A stretch of 64,000 nucleotides of DNA from Floccularia luteovirens (Eukaryota; Basidiomycota; Agaricomycetes; Agaricales; Squamanitaceae): assembly GCA_009739215.1 (NCBI GenBank), contig VSJF01000008.1, positions 1,178,001 to 1,242,000 of the forward strand, in the 5' to 3' direction. The notes beneath the pieces were generated by a model, which was not told where the DNA came from, made no database searches, and was given only the letters and a program-made list of their open reading frames with translations. Positions within the stretch are counted from its first letter, which is position 1. Each line of letters begins with the position of its first letter. This document shows, piece by piece, positions 35,914-48,988 of the stretch. The translations under genes were made by a program, and so were the position numbers.

Positions 35914-36542
35914 AAGTGGATTTGTCCGTTTTCCCCCCTTCTGTTGCTGCGGGGCGGGAGTGACGAGTGAAGAGTGTGTAAATCGGAAATCGGTAATCAA
36001 GAAGTGTACAGGTTATGTGCCTATATTAAACAGGTTACGAGCCTCGGTAAGAGGCATGTTGTATTTATTTATTGAGCAGGAAGGAGAACCTGTTGTTCGT
36101 TTGCTCGCCGTTGGATCTGTTCTGGGTGGCTTTATGCACGATAGAAGTCGTTTACTTCCTGCTGCTCCGGGTGGGTTTTTTTTGCGCGGGCTGAGAAAGG
36201 TGCTGGTGATGAGGATGGTCATCTAGTTATTCTATTTTCCTATCATACCCCTAAATCTATCGTGATGCATCGCATATCCTATCGTATCATAAATTCTTCA
36301 TAGTTCTGTTCCATGTAAAACTTGTTTCCAGTAAATTTTTTTTCAAATTTGTGCCGTGTCGTAGTGCTGTTATGCGTGATCCCGCTCGACAACACATAAG
36401 CTTTCTGCGGATCGTATCATAGGATATATGATAGTCCTTGGTAGTGAAAATTCACTGATAGCTGGAGCTCAGCGCTCATTCTCTGCCAGTTGACGGAAAA
36501 CAACAAGTTGGGTATTGGGTATGAATGAATGACAAGATTGGA

Positions 36543-36566
36543 CCCCCCCCCACACACACACACACC
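36543..36566. repeat. C-run plus (CA)n microsatellite
   Basis: Eight C residues (36543-36550) are followed by seven to eight CA repeats. Confidence 0.8.
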
Positions 36567-38340
36567 CCATAAGTACCCAAGTCAGTGTATCCCATATAAT
36601 TGAGGCTCATGCGCGCGTGATGCATGTACAGTACACACATTTACTCCATATATGTTTTTTTGATCACGGGTTCAAACCTCCTCATGGATTTGTGATATAT
36701 AACCGCATAAAATATGTCCCCCATATTCCCGACATGTCAATGCAGATATTTGATTGTGAGATATCTGAGATTTACGACCTCTGGGGTTTTCTTTTTCCTT
36801 TCTATGTACAGTAACTGTATGGTCGCCATCACCTTGGATACGTCTCCTTCCAAGCTGAAAAAGCTTTAAGTTCTCCGCACATAAGTACGTATACAATTCA
36901 AAAGAAATGTATTACTTAGCTATAGGAATCGGATCTCGATCAGTGGGTGTAACATCCATTCATTACATACACACAACTTTCAGATTGATGGGGATCAGTA
37001 CATAATAATGATGTACATAGATGATATGTACCTTTTTTCTTTCAAATTTGTTTAAAACTTGACGTTCTCTCCATGCTGTCTGCTCAAAATGCCATGTAGA
37101 GCAGGTCCGATGCTCTGTTGTTCCTTTGATGCTCTTGCAAAGAAGTGGAACCCGCCTCCGGCTAACAGACAGAACTGTACCATCAAATATAAAAAACGAC
37201 CTTACCGACCTCATTTTCAACACAATTACTAATTAAATATATACTGAGTAACCTCGTAGTCACGAAGATTGGTTCCTTGGATTCTTCTCTATGACCATGT
37301 ACAGGCTCAAGTAATCGAATCCCCCATTCAGGATTCGGTGCTCTCGATCATTGCATAATGCATAATGTAATAATAAAAATTGATAGCTCAGAAATTTAAT
37401 TTGAACATGGATATTCACGCTAATTCCCTATGGAAACAATATACTCGACGGTTTTAATAACAAAACCTCCCACCTTCGGTTCGATTATTATAGCCACATC
37501 GCATTCGTATCCGAATTCTATGCCAAGTTATGTGGCAAACAAATTACTTATGTCGTCTCCCCCCCCCCCGTTGCGGCGCAAATCAGAATGTCATTACAGG
37601 TGGAACTCTAGCAGCAGCGTCGACGCGACGCGATGTCCAGAATAGCAAAAATATACTTAATATGTGGGTTATTTGATTATTGAATGATCATGTATGATAC
37701 ATAGCCTTTGTTTACCCTGAGTGTTGGCTGTAATCCAACTATCTGATTTCCCCTATTACCTTTTGCCCCTTTTTCGGCCAATAAATCGTATTACTGCTCA
37801 AGTTTTTTCGTTGTCAGTCGACTGTCGAGCGCGATCATGGAACTCAACTATAGGGTCACGTAGCGCGTCGTTAGCCAACTCCTGAGTCTACCGAGGTGTA
37901 GTATAACTGGCACCAATGAATAACCTACATTCACTTTCTCAAAAAGAAACAAAAACCAGCGGAGATCATGATATTTTAATTCTTTCAAAACAGTCAAGAA
38001 CTATGCTAACCAGTTGCTGGGAAATTACAAAATATTGAAAAGGAGGGGTGTCCATGCATAATACAATAGAATTACGAAGTTCATCTATATATTGCAGGTT
38101 CCTAGTATTGTAGGGAAAATGAGCGAATTAATCAAGCGCATTCAGGTGTTGTTATGTACATAGAGATGGGGTAACGACTGCAGGGAATATAGAATCACCA
38201 AGTTCACCTGCGTACTTGAGTAATTATCACCAGTCTGTCGGATATCATAACACAAAGCAGTCGGTTATCACTTGGATGGAAAAGCAAAAGTTGTCAGATA
38301 TGTTCTAGAAACGGTTTCTATACTATACAAGGGGTTATGA

Positions 38341-38570
38341 TCATCGTGGTTGACCTTTTGCCTGTTGTGGTTCCTCTCGAGTGATATGTACTATATCAAA
38401 AAAATAATTGGCTGAGGCCTGCTTTTGATGTTGCTCTTGTACCTTGTGAACGATTTTAGCCCTTTCTGTGGATTTTCTCCGAGGACATTCAGTATGCATA
38501 GTCAGCCTATGGTAGCAAAAGTCACAGGGTTTTTGATCAATCGGTCCATTATCAATGTATTGTGCTGAGC
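38341..38570 (-). pseudogene. Possible retroelement Gag relic with degenerate zinc knuckle
   Basis: A minus-strand reading of about 70 codons ends at 38341 and contains CDFCYHRLTMHTECPRRK. The cysteine spacing (C-x2-C-x9-C) matches a retroviral-type CCHC knuckle, but the central histidine is not in place. A basic, Gln-rich segment and an ITREEP end follow. No LTR or pol was found nearby. This could also be a chance resemblance. Confidence 0.3.
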
Positions 38571-39407
38571 CCAGAGGTCATTCACCAGTTACCTCAGTGC
38601 TGTCGTAACCTTCAATGCTAAATTTTTGAATTTGTAGACTTGTAATTCACTGGTTGTCAACTTGAGTTCGGATAAGATCCATACCTCATATGACTTGTGA
38701 CATCGCTTGGACATATTTAATCAGGTGGCACTTCATCGACATCACTGTTTCAGCGCTCAGCGCTCAGCTCTGGACTTCAATGAGACCTTCGATGGTCAGA
38801 AAATGAAGATTGACCGGATTCTCATGACGGATCCCCGGAAATTATAACCAAGGGCTACTTGTTAGAAGGCCAGGATCATGATACCGATATGTGGGATTTA
38901 GACTTCAAAAAGAGAAATAATAACGTAAATAAATCCTGTCACAAAAAATTTCTTTCTAACCTGAAATACTACACACAGGCTTCTCAGCATTTTATCACCG
39001 CCTCTAGTTGCTGGTTCTTTGACGCTTAACGTAGATAAATCTGTCTACGCTGCTCTAGGATTTATTGAGCTTGAGTTAGTTCTGCTATCATAGGTATAGC
39101 ATGAGAAACGTAAAAGTCCAAGATTGGAATAATTTTGTGCAACCCCGCCTAACTCCTTTGTAAAATAAACCTTCAGCTTCAATAGGTACCTTTATTGAAG
39201 ATGCCGGTCACCCTTTTGAACCCCCAAGTTTATACAAATATCCTTGGCATATATATTCCTGATAGTATTGTTCGAAGCTGTGGACGCTGAAACTCAGCGC
39301 TTGGCATGGACGACACCATTCATTGTCCAACCATCACTCGTAACGACTCCCTCCCTCGTCTTTTCTGTCCGCCTATAAAGTGCAGTCCTTGCCTGGCGAT
39401 AATAGCT

Positions 39408-40721
39408 ATGGGTTCTTTCAAGAGTATCCAAGGTTCGCACCGGTTACCAACCCGTGAAAATTCTTTCAACATTGCACTAATGACTACTTTGCAGCCGTCC
39501 TCTTCACTTTCCATGCACTGGCTATTTCTTCCACATGCTTCCGACTTCTGCATCGTCTGCGTGTACGCCGCCTCTGGTGGGACGACTTCTGGGCTCTCGT
39601 TTCGCTTTTTAGTGATGTTTTTTTCTTGGTCGTTTATGTTGTTCTGCATTCTCCAAGATTCTGTTCGTAATTCTTTCAATTCTTTGAAAGACTCGAAGCT
39701 GTTTGCTTAAAATCCTTTTCCTCCTGAACCAGCTAAAATCTCTCCTGAACTACGACTGTTCTCTAGGATATCGACACTCATTACATATACATGCGCTTTA
39801 TGGTAGGTTTTATTCCTCTAGTTCGTCCAATGACATCTCTCAAACTCGAGGACTACAGGGCAGCACGCGTAAGCGTTGCAGTGACGATAGTTCGACTGGT
39901 TCAGCAGGGAAGGTTCCGAAAGATTGCAAAAGGAGCTACAATTTTCCTTGGGATGATGTGGGTTTCCCTCATGTTGCAGAAGATATTCATGTGGGGAAAA
40001 TTATCTGCGGATCTGATAACAAGCCGCATCTCTCTTGTTACTGGCATACTGGAACTATCAAGTATGTTCTCTTCTCCTTCTGTGGTTTTATTTGACCCTA
40101 AGATTTCATCTTTGTCACAGCCGACTTGGTTGGAGATGTATGGTTGCTCATTGCTCCTGCGTATATGCTTTGGCAGATGAAACTTCCAAGAAACTATCAC
40201 CGCTTATTACTAACCATCTTTGCATGTGGAATCCTCAACACAGCCGCAAGCATCGTTCACACAACTTTCATACTCATAAACAACGCCATGTGGGTTAGTA
40301 TATCTACACATTTGCAGGTGGGCTAGTTTCTTATGATGCGTTGCGTTCATTCATTAATCCACTATTCAAGGTCACCATCGCACTCATCATATGCAACTTA
40401 CTCGTCGTCGTCACACGTTTGTACCAAGTCTTCAGAGGCAGCATTGCATCCCCAACACGTTGTAGCACGGAGTCAACATTGTCAAGAACTCAACCCCTAC
40501 AATCAACATCGCCTTACCCGCGCTCCATCATGACATTAACAGATGTCACTTTCGGTTCCACGTTTAACGCATCAAACAGCAATTCATTAACTACAAACCT
40601 AAGCAATCTTAACTCTCTGGCCAGCCAAGCTCCAACATCTGATGAAAATAGCACAGAGGCTGTAAATAGTACTAACGTCGTATCAACTGAACATACATCT
40701 TGTAAAAACAACATAATTTAA
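39408..40721 (+). CDS. Seven-helix rhodopsin-like fungal integral membrane protein
   Basis: Six exons, 39408-39432, 39495-39666, 39767-39802, 39859-40061, 40121-40293 and 40371-40721, join in frame to 319 codons plus stop. The pattern is that of the large Agaricomycete family of rhodopsin-domain-like membrane proteins: FRLLHRLRVRRLWWDDFWAL after helix 1, WAARVSVAVTIVRL in helix 3, ELSTDLVGDVWLLIAPAYML in helix 5, and VTIALIICNLLVVVTRLYQV as helix 7, then a Ser/Thr/Asn-rich tail. The first exon is only 25 bp and exon 3 is 36 bp. The acceptor of exon 6 was chosen because nearer AG sites lead to a stop or a 20-bp intron. Function of the family is unknown; a plasma membrane or vacuolar receptor-like role is only inferred. 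Confidence 0.8.
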
Positions 40722-40970
40722 TTATAATATAAATCATTTCCATTCCTATGTTTCGGAGCATACCAATTCATTTAACCCTCTTATATGTATTTGGATAGGG
40801 ACTCAATTGGCTTGGATGTTCTGCCAGTCATGAAAATCTTCTGGGGTTTCAATATTCAATCATTTTCTTTCGCATGAGAATTCTTCACATGTACAAGATC
40901 ATTACAGCATGACATGAAGGATACAAAACACTGCCGTAAATAAAAGAAAAATTTTCATTCAAACATTACG

Positions 40971-43900
40971 TTAATGCATGACAATACTCTCTGGTGGACC
41001 TAGATAGCTTGGCAACAGGCCCCCAGTATCTGTATCAAAACATGAGATTCTTGGGGAGCACAGTTCGGAAGCGTTTGATACGTACCAATCATGATCTTTT
41101 GGATGACAACTGCGGGCTCAATCATGAATAGCTATTGGTGTACAGTGAGTCATATTGGACCACAAGGTTATCCAAATAAAGCACACCTTCAATGTATGTG
41201 CACCGGGACTGACACCGTTGAATGTTGCGTTTACCGTTACCTTTGCATTAGCAACAAAACCATCAGGCGTATCCCAGCCAGCGGGCAGAGCACCAGGGAG
41301 AGGGACTGGCATCGGGAATTTTGTCTGCATTGCAAGCGAGTCGATTTGAAGCGCAAATGCCAGCGGCCGGTCATCACCGTTGGCATTGAATGATGGTGAA
41401 ACAACTATGCTGACGGCGACATTTCCTTTCCCGCCAAGTGTATTGAAGTTGAAGAAATCGTATTCACTGGACAGGAACGCACAAATCAGTGAATATATAA
41501 ACGCGAAATGTATTATTACGAACAGAGATGGTCCTGACCCCGCAGTAAAGTTTGCGTCGGTGTGTGGTTGAGGGGTGACGGCAGATAATGTTTTTCCGTA
41601 CCCTGGCAACTCAGCCCATGCAATACCATTCACAGTATTGTTTCGTGTGGCGTGGGCAGCCTCGATCGATAAAGCACCGGCACCCTCGACAAAACCTGAT
41701 AACTAGTTAAATATTATGTGTGAGATACATGACATGACTGTATACCTTTGAAGTTACTTGGCAATACATTCTTTTGAGCAATAAAGGTGATACGAACAGC
41801 AGCGGTTGACAAAGGAGGTTGATTGGGTGTTGTTGCTTTGAATGTAACTGTCGCGACGTTCTGACCAGCCTGAAGCTTGCTCCAGTCCGGAACGCTTATA
41901 AACACTCTTACGTCTGGTTTGTTTGGGACTGCGGAACCTTTTGTCAGAGAAAGTTTCAACCATGTCACGTTGCTGGTCACTGCAAAGTCGAAGCCTGTGG
42001 GTCCTCCAACTCCGACGTCGACGTAGAAGTCCGAAATGGGATTGAAATTATCGAGAGTCACCGTTGGGAATGGGCAGCTGAACATTTGGGCACATTGATT
42101 CATGTTATCTCCGGGCCTAGAGACCATCATAATTAACTCGAATCATTTTCGGGACGATGAGGTTGATTTGCTTACCATGCCGCAAGAGTTCGCTCTGGAG
42201 CGATTCGCATCAGACCAGCTATGTTTTGCTTCTTGCTTTGTACTCGTGTAATCATAGGCATACTGATATGAAAACAGGATTAGAAAGAGGTATAGAACTC
42301 AAAAGAGAAGACGAACGTGTTTGTCATTGGCTGTTGCCAGTAATAATATCCAAGATCTGATAAATGATGACTTGGTGTTTATCACAAGTGTTAGCAAACA
42401 AACTTACGGGTTTGATCCATCATACTGAGAATTGTTGTCAGCGTCAGAAATGGCAATTAGAATCGTACAAAATTACTTACTGAACCCATTTACCTATGGA
42501 AAATGTCTATTTAGCAAAGGTTATCGGCCAAGATAAGTGGCTTCTTACCATCCAAGAGCTGATGATATTGTGTCTCCAGATCGAAGTCATGTTCGAATAA
42601 AGTTACTGCTTGGTCTGCGAACATGTTTGCACTAGACTGTATTAATAAATGAGTAAAGTTGTCATGCTACAATGAAATATTACTCACCATTGCTTGAGAT
42701 GCTCGCAAGTTGGCTTTTCCGGCAGCGACCATCTGAGAATAATTAGTTCATCTGACGAAGATGGACAAGACAAGGCGTACCATCTGGCCCAAGTTACTGT
42801 TCGCAAGGACAGGATGTTGAACAAGCTGGAAGAAAGCAGGTTTGGTACCTGCTGGCAGGCTGTTGTAAATGGCAGTAGATGCTGACTCCAAGGTCTTCCA
42901 GGCAGCAACAACGTTATCAGCCCTATGCACTAGTTAGACTCGGGACCAGTGTCAAGAGCTAGATGCTTACTCTCGATAATTGGTGAGACTGAAAGTTGTG
43001 GAGTTGATGAACTCGGGCTTTCTCCTTGCAGTGAAACGTGTCAAATTTCCTACTATTTCTTCTATTTTAGTAGCAGTAGCTGGTGAAACGTCGAATTCCC
43101 GTTGGGCCCATGAACCAACGAAAGTGTTGAGGTTCTTCGAGTTCCATTTTGATGCATCCCAGGCATATGTGAGGAAGAAATCAATCTCACGCTCGTAAGG
43201 CTTGAGGTCTCCAACGTTTAATATCCAAACAGTAGTAGCCACGCGATCTACAGCAATTGACATTTGTTCGTGGATCTTAAGTTTGCGGTCAGGCCAGGTA
43301 TGAACTTAATTGGATGTATTGTAGTACCTTTTCAATTTGAGTTGTCTAAAAAGGACTAGCCATTTAATTAACTTAAATGAGATCAGAAGAAAGTTCTTAC
43401 CGGTGCCCATTTGGAGTCCGTTGGGGGGCCAACCTAAATCACCAAGCGTTCAATATTTGTCTGAGGCAAATTAATCGGTATGAATACGTACAAAATCAAC
43501 CTACAATAATAAGGTCAATCAAAGGGCTCGATACATGAATATAGCGTTGCACTGACATGGTAATAAACTCCAGCACCTCCAGTCCTATTCCTCTCATTCA
43601 CTGTTGGGAATCGGCGTATATTACCAAAGCTGACAATTAATAACAAATTAAAATTTTGTTTCCCGAAAGGAGCGAGGAAACTCACTTGTCATCAGACCAA
43701 AGCAGAGTCACATACTCCGGAACTCGCATCCCATCATCATAGTATCCTTCAACTTCTGTATCTGTCCGAATATGTAAGTATTAGACAAGCCCACGCAGAA
43801 ACACACTAGCTCACACAAAGCCCAGAGTTGTGGAATCTGCGACACATCTATAGAGTCCCCATAGACATCCGTCAAAATCTCGGTCTGATCAGCTATGACT

Positions 43901-45358
43901 TGTTCCAGAAGGTCAATATCCGTCGTCTCCGATAGAGGTTCTGCAGATAATCTTCAACAATCTCATCTACAAAAAAAAATTAAAGAAAAAAACCCACTAT
44001 CACCAAATCCGCGCATTCCAAGTGTATATAGTGATTCGAAGGGCCTTGCACGTTGAGTCCCTTCTAACCAGTACGCTTGGACGACTGCTTTGTTGCCAAC
44101 GTAGTCCCAGGCTCCTTTTTCAAAGATTGAGAATTCATTGGGCGTGGATCGCATCATTGGTTCTTGATGACTAGCAGCCAGTAATGGTTAATATAGTACG
44201 GACTATATCTTATTTATCGGGACGGACCTGGTTCCCATCACTACTCCATAAAAATCTGCGAGGAACTGGTTTTGAGGGTCGTCAATAGCAAAAGCACTAA
44301 GATACTTTGAGACTCTACAATTAGAAACTATCATTTACAAGCTTACCTGCCCCACATTGCTGTAATCAAAACCTCTTAAGTACATATCCATATCAACGAC
44401 CGACAAAGAACCTACCCGGCCACAGATAGTTTGCCTTCAATCGTAAGATTAATTCAAACCTAATAAAAATCAAATCAGTCTTTACTTTCCCGCTAAATTC
44501 ATTTCAGATATACGCACAATTTAGTGTAGAATAGATGGTTGAAAGGTGAGTTCAAGGGAACAGATCCTGTTCCATTCGTGAACTTAACCATAGCCCATGC
44601 TTGCAAAGCCGGTTGCTCGTCGTTAAGGAATATTCCGCGGTACTTGACAGTGGGCGAACTATGCTTGCATCCAGTAGGGGCAACGAATATCTCTGAGTGT
44701 TGGGTAGTAGGAACATCAGCCCACCTGTAGAGGTTCGGTCACATCAGTCAATGGGCTCAAAAAAGCAAAAGGTTGGTGTTCTTACCAGTACCACGGGGAC
44801 ACTCCTGAAAGACACAAAACCTCGGCGTTAGCGACTATTGGTGATAATTGAAACTATACAGGGCTCACCGAATTGTTCCGAATGGTCATAAAGGGCAAAG
44901 ATTGTACCCCGCTTATCCGAACCAATTATCACATAGGCGCTGTCAACACCTGGAAGCGGGTTCTTCACTTCCTGCGAGATGAAAGACTCCCATTTGCCGT
45001 TGATAGAAGATACATCCAGTTTGGTATTGTTGACAATGCGGTCGATGAGCGATGATTTTCCAAGAGTTCCGATAATGATAGGGTTGGTCGCTTTGGTGGA
45101 GGTAGCACTCGTTGAAACATTCGTTAACGAGGGCTTGACATTAGTTACACGTTGGACATCGGTAACAAAGTCCATGGCCGCGACTTGCACTCCGGGCCAT
45201 TCATCTGGGGATATTAGGACTGATGCCGCCTTCCCATTACTCACTACCGAGAAACTGTTCGATGATGATTTGAAGGTGACACAGGTATCTTGTCCAATAG
45301 CGTAGATTTGTTCGAAAAGCGAGGACAATCCAAGAAGCAGCAAAGCAGACCTCCTCAT
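40971..45358 (-). CDS. Secreted GH115 xylan alpha-glucuronidase
   Basis: Twenty-six exons join in frame to 1004 codons plus stop. The larger ones are 45358-44869, 44724-44518, 44170-43998, 43940-43815, 43275-42971, 42922-42781, 42116-41746, 41695-41524 and 41466-41187; the last is 41029-40971. Very small exons lie at 44804-44786 (19 bp), 44359-44347 (13), 43500-43492 (9), 43345-43328 (18), 42493-42481 (13) and 42424-42408 (17). A signal peptide (MRRSALLLLGLSSLFEQIYA) leads. Family blocks are SPWYWWADVP, KYRGIFLNDEQPALQAWA, LRLKANYLWPAMWGSAF, YGVVMGTSHQEPMMRS, YYDDGMRVPEYVTLLWSDDN and GNIRRFPTVNERNRTGGAG, then helices and a beta-rich C-terminal domain ending near PPESIVMH. GH115 enzymes release (4-O-methyl-)glucuronic acid from xylan outside the cell. 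The length suits the family, and no frame disruption was found. Confidence 0.92.
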
Positions 45359-46460
45359 CTTGACTTGGCAGAGTGGGGCGTTGACTGATTCCGTGTAAAA
45401 TACATGCCATTTTGTACTTGGAGCAAAAATACATTCTTAGCACCAGAGGTTTACGACACCATCACAAGATAGTCTTGTGACCATGTGGCAGAACTTCGGA
45501 ACGGGCCTTCCAGGGGGAAAAGAGCGGTTGGACGACGCGTCCATATCATGGCCATGTGAGTACATCGCTTCGCAGACCACAAAAACATCTAAGAATAACA
45601 TTGAATAGTGGATCAGGTGAAAAACAATGAACAGTTTATCCTACAGGCACCGAGACGAGGCAAATAATATTGGAATGATGACGAAAAACCTCGTAGAGGT
45701 CGTATATCATAATCATGGGGGCACATATGCAGCATCAAGTGCCACTTGGTGCCGCTGTTAGTAATATTACTTCATCTAGAGTTAGGTTGTGAAAAAAACG
45801 ACTAAAGGAATTAATATTACTCACATTTTCTGCCGCATACACTGGAAACTTGGAATCAATGTACCAGTATAGAAACCATGAAATGACCGACGGAGTACAT
45901 GCTTTGACTAAGAGTCTAACCCGCTGTTTGGTTCATTGACTTTATCTTGGATTGGAGTGAAGTGTACGGTAGAAATAACGACGCAACTTGGAGTTCCCCA
46001 ATCCCCACATGATAAAATTAGTCCGTTGCAACCAGTTTGTCAAGCGCTCCCGATCCAAATAAATTAGTCATCAAATCTTGTTTGGCCTGTCATTCATCAG
46101 CAAAAGTCAGAAAAGTCAGAGTAACTTTTTTAAAACTTTAAAAACTTTTTTTTAAAAAAAAGGGAAAAAAAGAGAAAAAAAGAAGAAATTTCAGCTTATT
46201 TTAGGCTCCTTTTTTTAAAAACTTTTACTTAGAATTTTCCTTGTAAAAAGATGATCTACACTCTTTTTTACTACTTAGTACTACTTTTATGTACTTTTTT
46301 CTGTGCTGAATCTGAGAATTTTTTTAATACTAAATCTAAGGATGCTTTAAGTATTAAAAAAAAGAAGCTTAAGAGTGAAATAAGCAAGGTGTGCTAAGCA
46401 TGTAAAAGTAAAAAATAAGTATGATTTTAATGAGATTAGTATATTTTTAAGTAGATAACT
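45359..46460. other. Intergenic, upstream of the GH115 gene; edge of the transposon region
   Basis: No gene was recognised. The right part (about 46120-46450) is an A/T homopolymer-rich tract marking the passage into repeated DNA. Confidence 0.45.
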
Positions 46461-47077
46461 GTCAGGAACCTGACATCTCCACATGTCACTATGGACTCCA
46501 ATCATGGACATAAACAGATGTCAATGGACTTCTGTTACTATTAGGGGTGTTTTGTGTTGAGCAGTACCCTGTGTTATACACAGTGGAGAGAAACTACCTT
46601 ACCTTAGAGCTTACTTTGTGTGCTTACAGGCTAATACTGACTACTACTAATAAATTGGACAAGGGGCATAGTACGAAGTACAAGGTCCTTATATATAGAT
46701 TTACTATATGTGCATATTTGTAAATAGTGGTCTGTGCTAGATAGTTCCATAAGTCATATGTTCCTTGTAGAATGTTGTAGAACATCAAAGAACATGCTTA
46801 GTCATAATGCATGTGACATATAAAGCATATGATGAGTGAGTCACATGACTAGGTCATATGACATATCACGTTACATGAATCATGTGATCCTTCATGTGAT
46901 AGTTGCTGTCACAACATTTTGTTATCTACTGGTCTCATTGTTGTGCTAGTTGTTGCAATAGCAACTCCACATGATCAATTAGTAGTTATGTGATTAAGTC
47001 ATGTGCTTGTCAGTCATGTGTTGTAGACCTGATAAGATAAGATAAGGTCACACCAATATAATGACTAAGATGTAATG
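46461..47077 (+). mobile_element. LTR fragment of the Ty3-type family, interrupted by a Ty1-type LTR
   Basis: It starts with TGTCAGGAACCTGACA, as does the LTR at 47078, and shares the GATGTCAATGGACTTCT block. It is split by the solo LTR at 46555-46916 and diverges from the 47078 copy afterwards, so it is probably an older or deleted relative. Confidence 0.55.
46555..46916 (-). mobile_element. Solo LTR of a Ty1/copia-type element (copy 1)
   Basis: This is a 362-bp unit with ends TGTTGAGC and GTCACAACA, flanked on both sides by the 5-bp duplication TTTTG (46550-46554 and 46917-46921). It matches three further copies in the window. Family assignment comes from copy 4, which borders a Ty1-type pol gene. 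Confidence 0.85.
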
Positions 47078-47438
47078 TGTCAGGAACCTGACATCTCCAC
47101 ACCTCATAGAATACATGGAACATGTCATTACACACTTCATTCAATGGATATAAACGGATGTCAATGGACTTCTTCTATTTTAACCTTTAAGTCATGTTTA
47201 ACTCATGTTAATTCCCCTTTTAAATTCTCTTTATTCTATTATTGTTATCTCCCTCATGTTCTATCCTCCATGTGGAGATAACAAACCTTCACTGTATTTA
47301 AGCTATATATATTGTAATTATTCTGTAGTTTGAATATCAATTAAGACTCGTACTTGCTCTGTTCTCTGTCTCTCTCATCTGCCTCTCTTCCTCTATCCTT
47401 TACAGGACATCTTCCTCCATTCCTACAAGTAAGATACA
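47078..47438 (+). mobile_element. 5' LTR of the Ty3/gypsy-type element
   Basis: It begins with the 16-bp perfect palindrome TGTCAGGAACCTGACA and ends near AAGATACA, just ahead of GAAGTTGGCAGGG, a candidate primer-binding area. A CT-rich stretch sits at 47361-47430. The right boundary is approximate because the 3' LTR is missing. Confidence 0.55.
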
Positions 47439-47915
47439 GAAGTTGGCAGGGTGCAATGGATATTGTTGAAGCCACATCTTAACTCCATCCTACAGGTATC
47501 TCTGCATTCATGGAGATCATATTGAAGTTAGCTCTTGACAGTATATACAAGCTTTTACTGATCAACTTCCAATCCTTATATGCCCCCCCATACTACACAA
47601 AACTCACAAAGAGCTGGTCAAGAAGGACCACTTTCAATCACACCCACTTGAGAATATAATCCTCTGTCATCTCTGTTAACTTCTTCCTTTATTCCCTTCT
47701 CAGCAGAACAACCTCTCCCATCTTCTGAAATTTTCACACTTGAACATCCTCTGATGTCCTCTGAAACAATCCCTGGTTTTGGTTTTAACCCCAAAATGCA
47801 AGGAAATCCTTTCCCTCCTTTAACAGAAGAATAGGAAGTAAAACCTCCTGTTTCCCAATCCAGATCACCTCGACCTATCTCTGGATCAGATTCTAGTAGG
47901 AGAGATAGTTTTCCC

Positions 47916-48896
47916 ATGGAGGAACTTATCTCTGCAATTCAGGTTTTGACCAGAACAGTCAATAAGTCCAACTCCGATGCACTGAAAGTCCAGGACCCAG
48001 ACCCATTTGATGGGAATGATCTCTGTAAACTCATGGCTTTTCTTGTACAGCTCCAATTATTTTTTAGATCACGTCCATCTACCTACTCCTCCGATGAAGC
48101 CAAAGTAACCTTTGCTTTATTATATCTATGCAGGTCTGCACTGGACTACTTCGAGCCAGGTATTATTGGCATTGATACCTCTGTCACTTAGTTAGATGAT
48201 TACCAAGAATTCATCTCTGTCCTCCAGTCCAATTTTAGACCACATGATCTAGTCGCTGACATGGAAGACCAGTTAGAAAACCTCACAATGAAGGATAACC
48301 AATGCATCTCCAAATATATTATAGATTTTAATAGGCATGCTTTCAGGGTCAAGTGAGGAGACTCTGCACTTTGCAGACGATTCTACTCCAGACTACCTGG
48401 ATGGATCAAAGATGAAATATTATGGATTGGTAAACCGGACTCACTAACCTCACTCTGTTCATTAGCACAAGGAATAGATGCACGTTACTGGGAATGTTCG
48501 CAACTGAAATCAACAGAGAAAATAAGACCTCCGCTTCTATCAAAATGGATGTCCTGCTCCAATGACAAACTGGCAACAGTTCAAAATAATAAAACTACCA
48601 CAGAAAAGAAAACCATATCCACTTCCACCTCTGCCTCTACTCCACAATCCAAACAACATTCCGGACCTGATCTCACTGGTAAATTGGGTAAGGACAGGAA
48701 ATTAACAGTGGAGGAATGAAAAAGGAGACTGGATAACAAATTGTGTATGTTTTGTGGTAAAAGTGGACACATAGCTTTAGATTGTAATAGATGTACATCA
48801 TCCACTGCAAAAGCTAGAGCAGCTAAGGTGTCAGAGACTCTGATGGAGTCTCCTGCGACCTCCGCACCCTCCAGTTCTACAGAATCGAAAAAATAG
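47916..48896 (+). pseudogene. Ty3-type Gag with CCHC zinc knuckle
   Basis: The frame opens at 47916 and is broken by at least three stops (near 48189, 48354 and 48717). It contains the capsid-like FDGNDLCKLMAFLVQLQLFF segment and the nucleocapsid knuckle CMFCGKSGHIALDC. The stop before KRRLDNKLCMFCG lies where an arginine codon (CGA) would be expected, as if by a C-to-T change. Confidence 0.8.
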
Positions 48897-48988
48897 TATG
48901 CAGTCCTCATAACCTTGCACAGGATGAAGACTGCATTGAACTATCTTGTGCATAGGAGGTTAAACTCAACACTTCTGCTCTTTCTAAT

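Larger units (their letters stand above)
35914..39407. other. AT-rich intergenic stretch, no gene recognised
   Basis: Open frames stay below 90 codons and show no family pattern, apart from the retroelement-like relic at 38341-38570 listed separately. A short CA microsatellite sits at 36551-36565. Confidence 0.4.

Noticed and set aside
36650..36700. GGTTCAAACC string resembling a tRNA B box
   Set aside because: No T-arm or acceptor-stem pairing and no A box at the right distance upstream.
41118..42136. Plus-strand frames of up to 105 codons in the GH115 region
   Set aside because: They are antisense to the spliced GH115 exons, which carry the family motifs.
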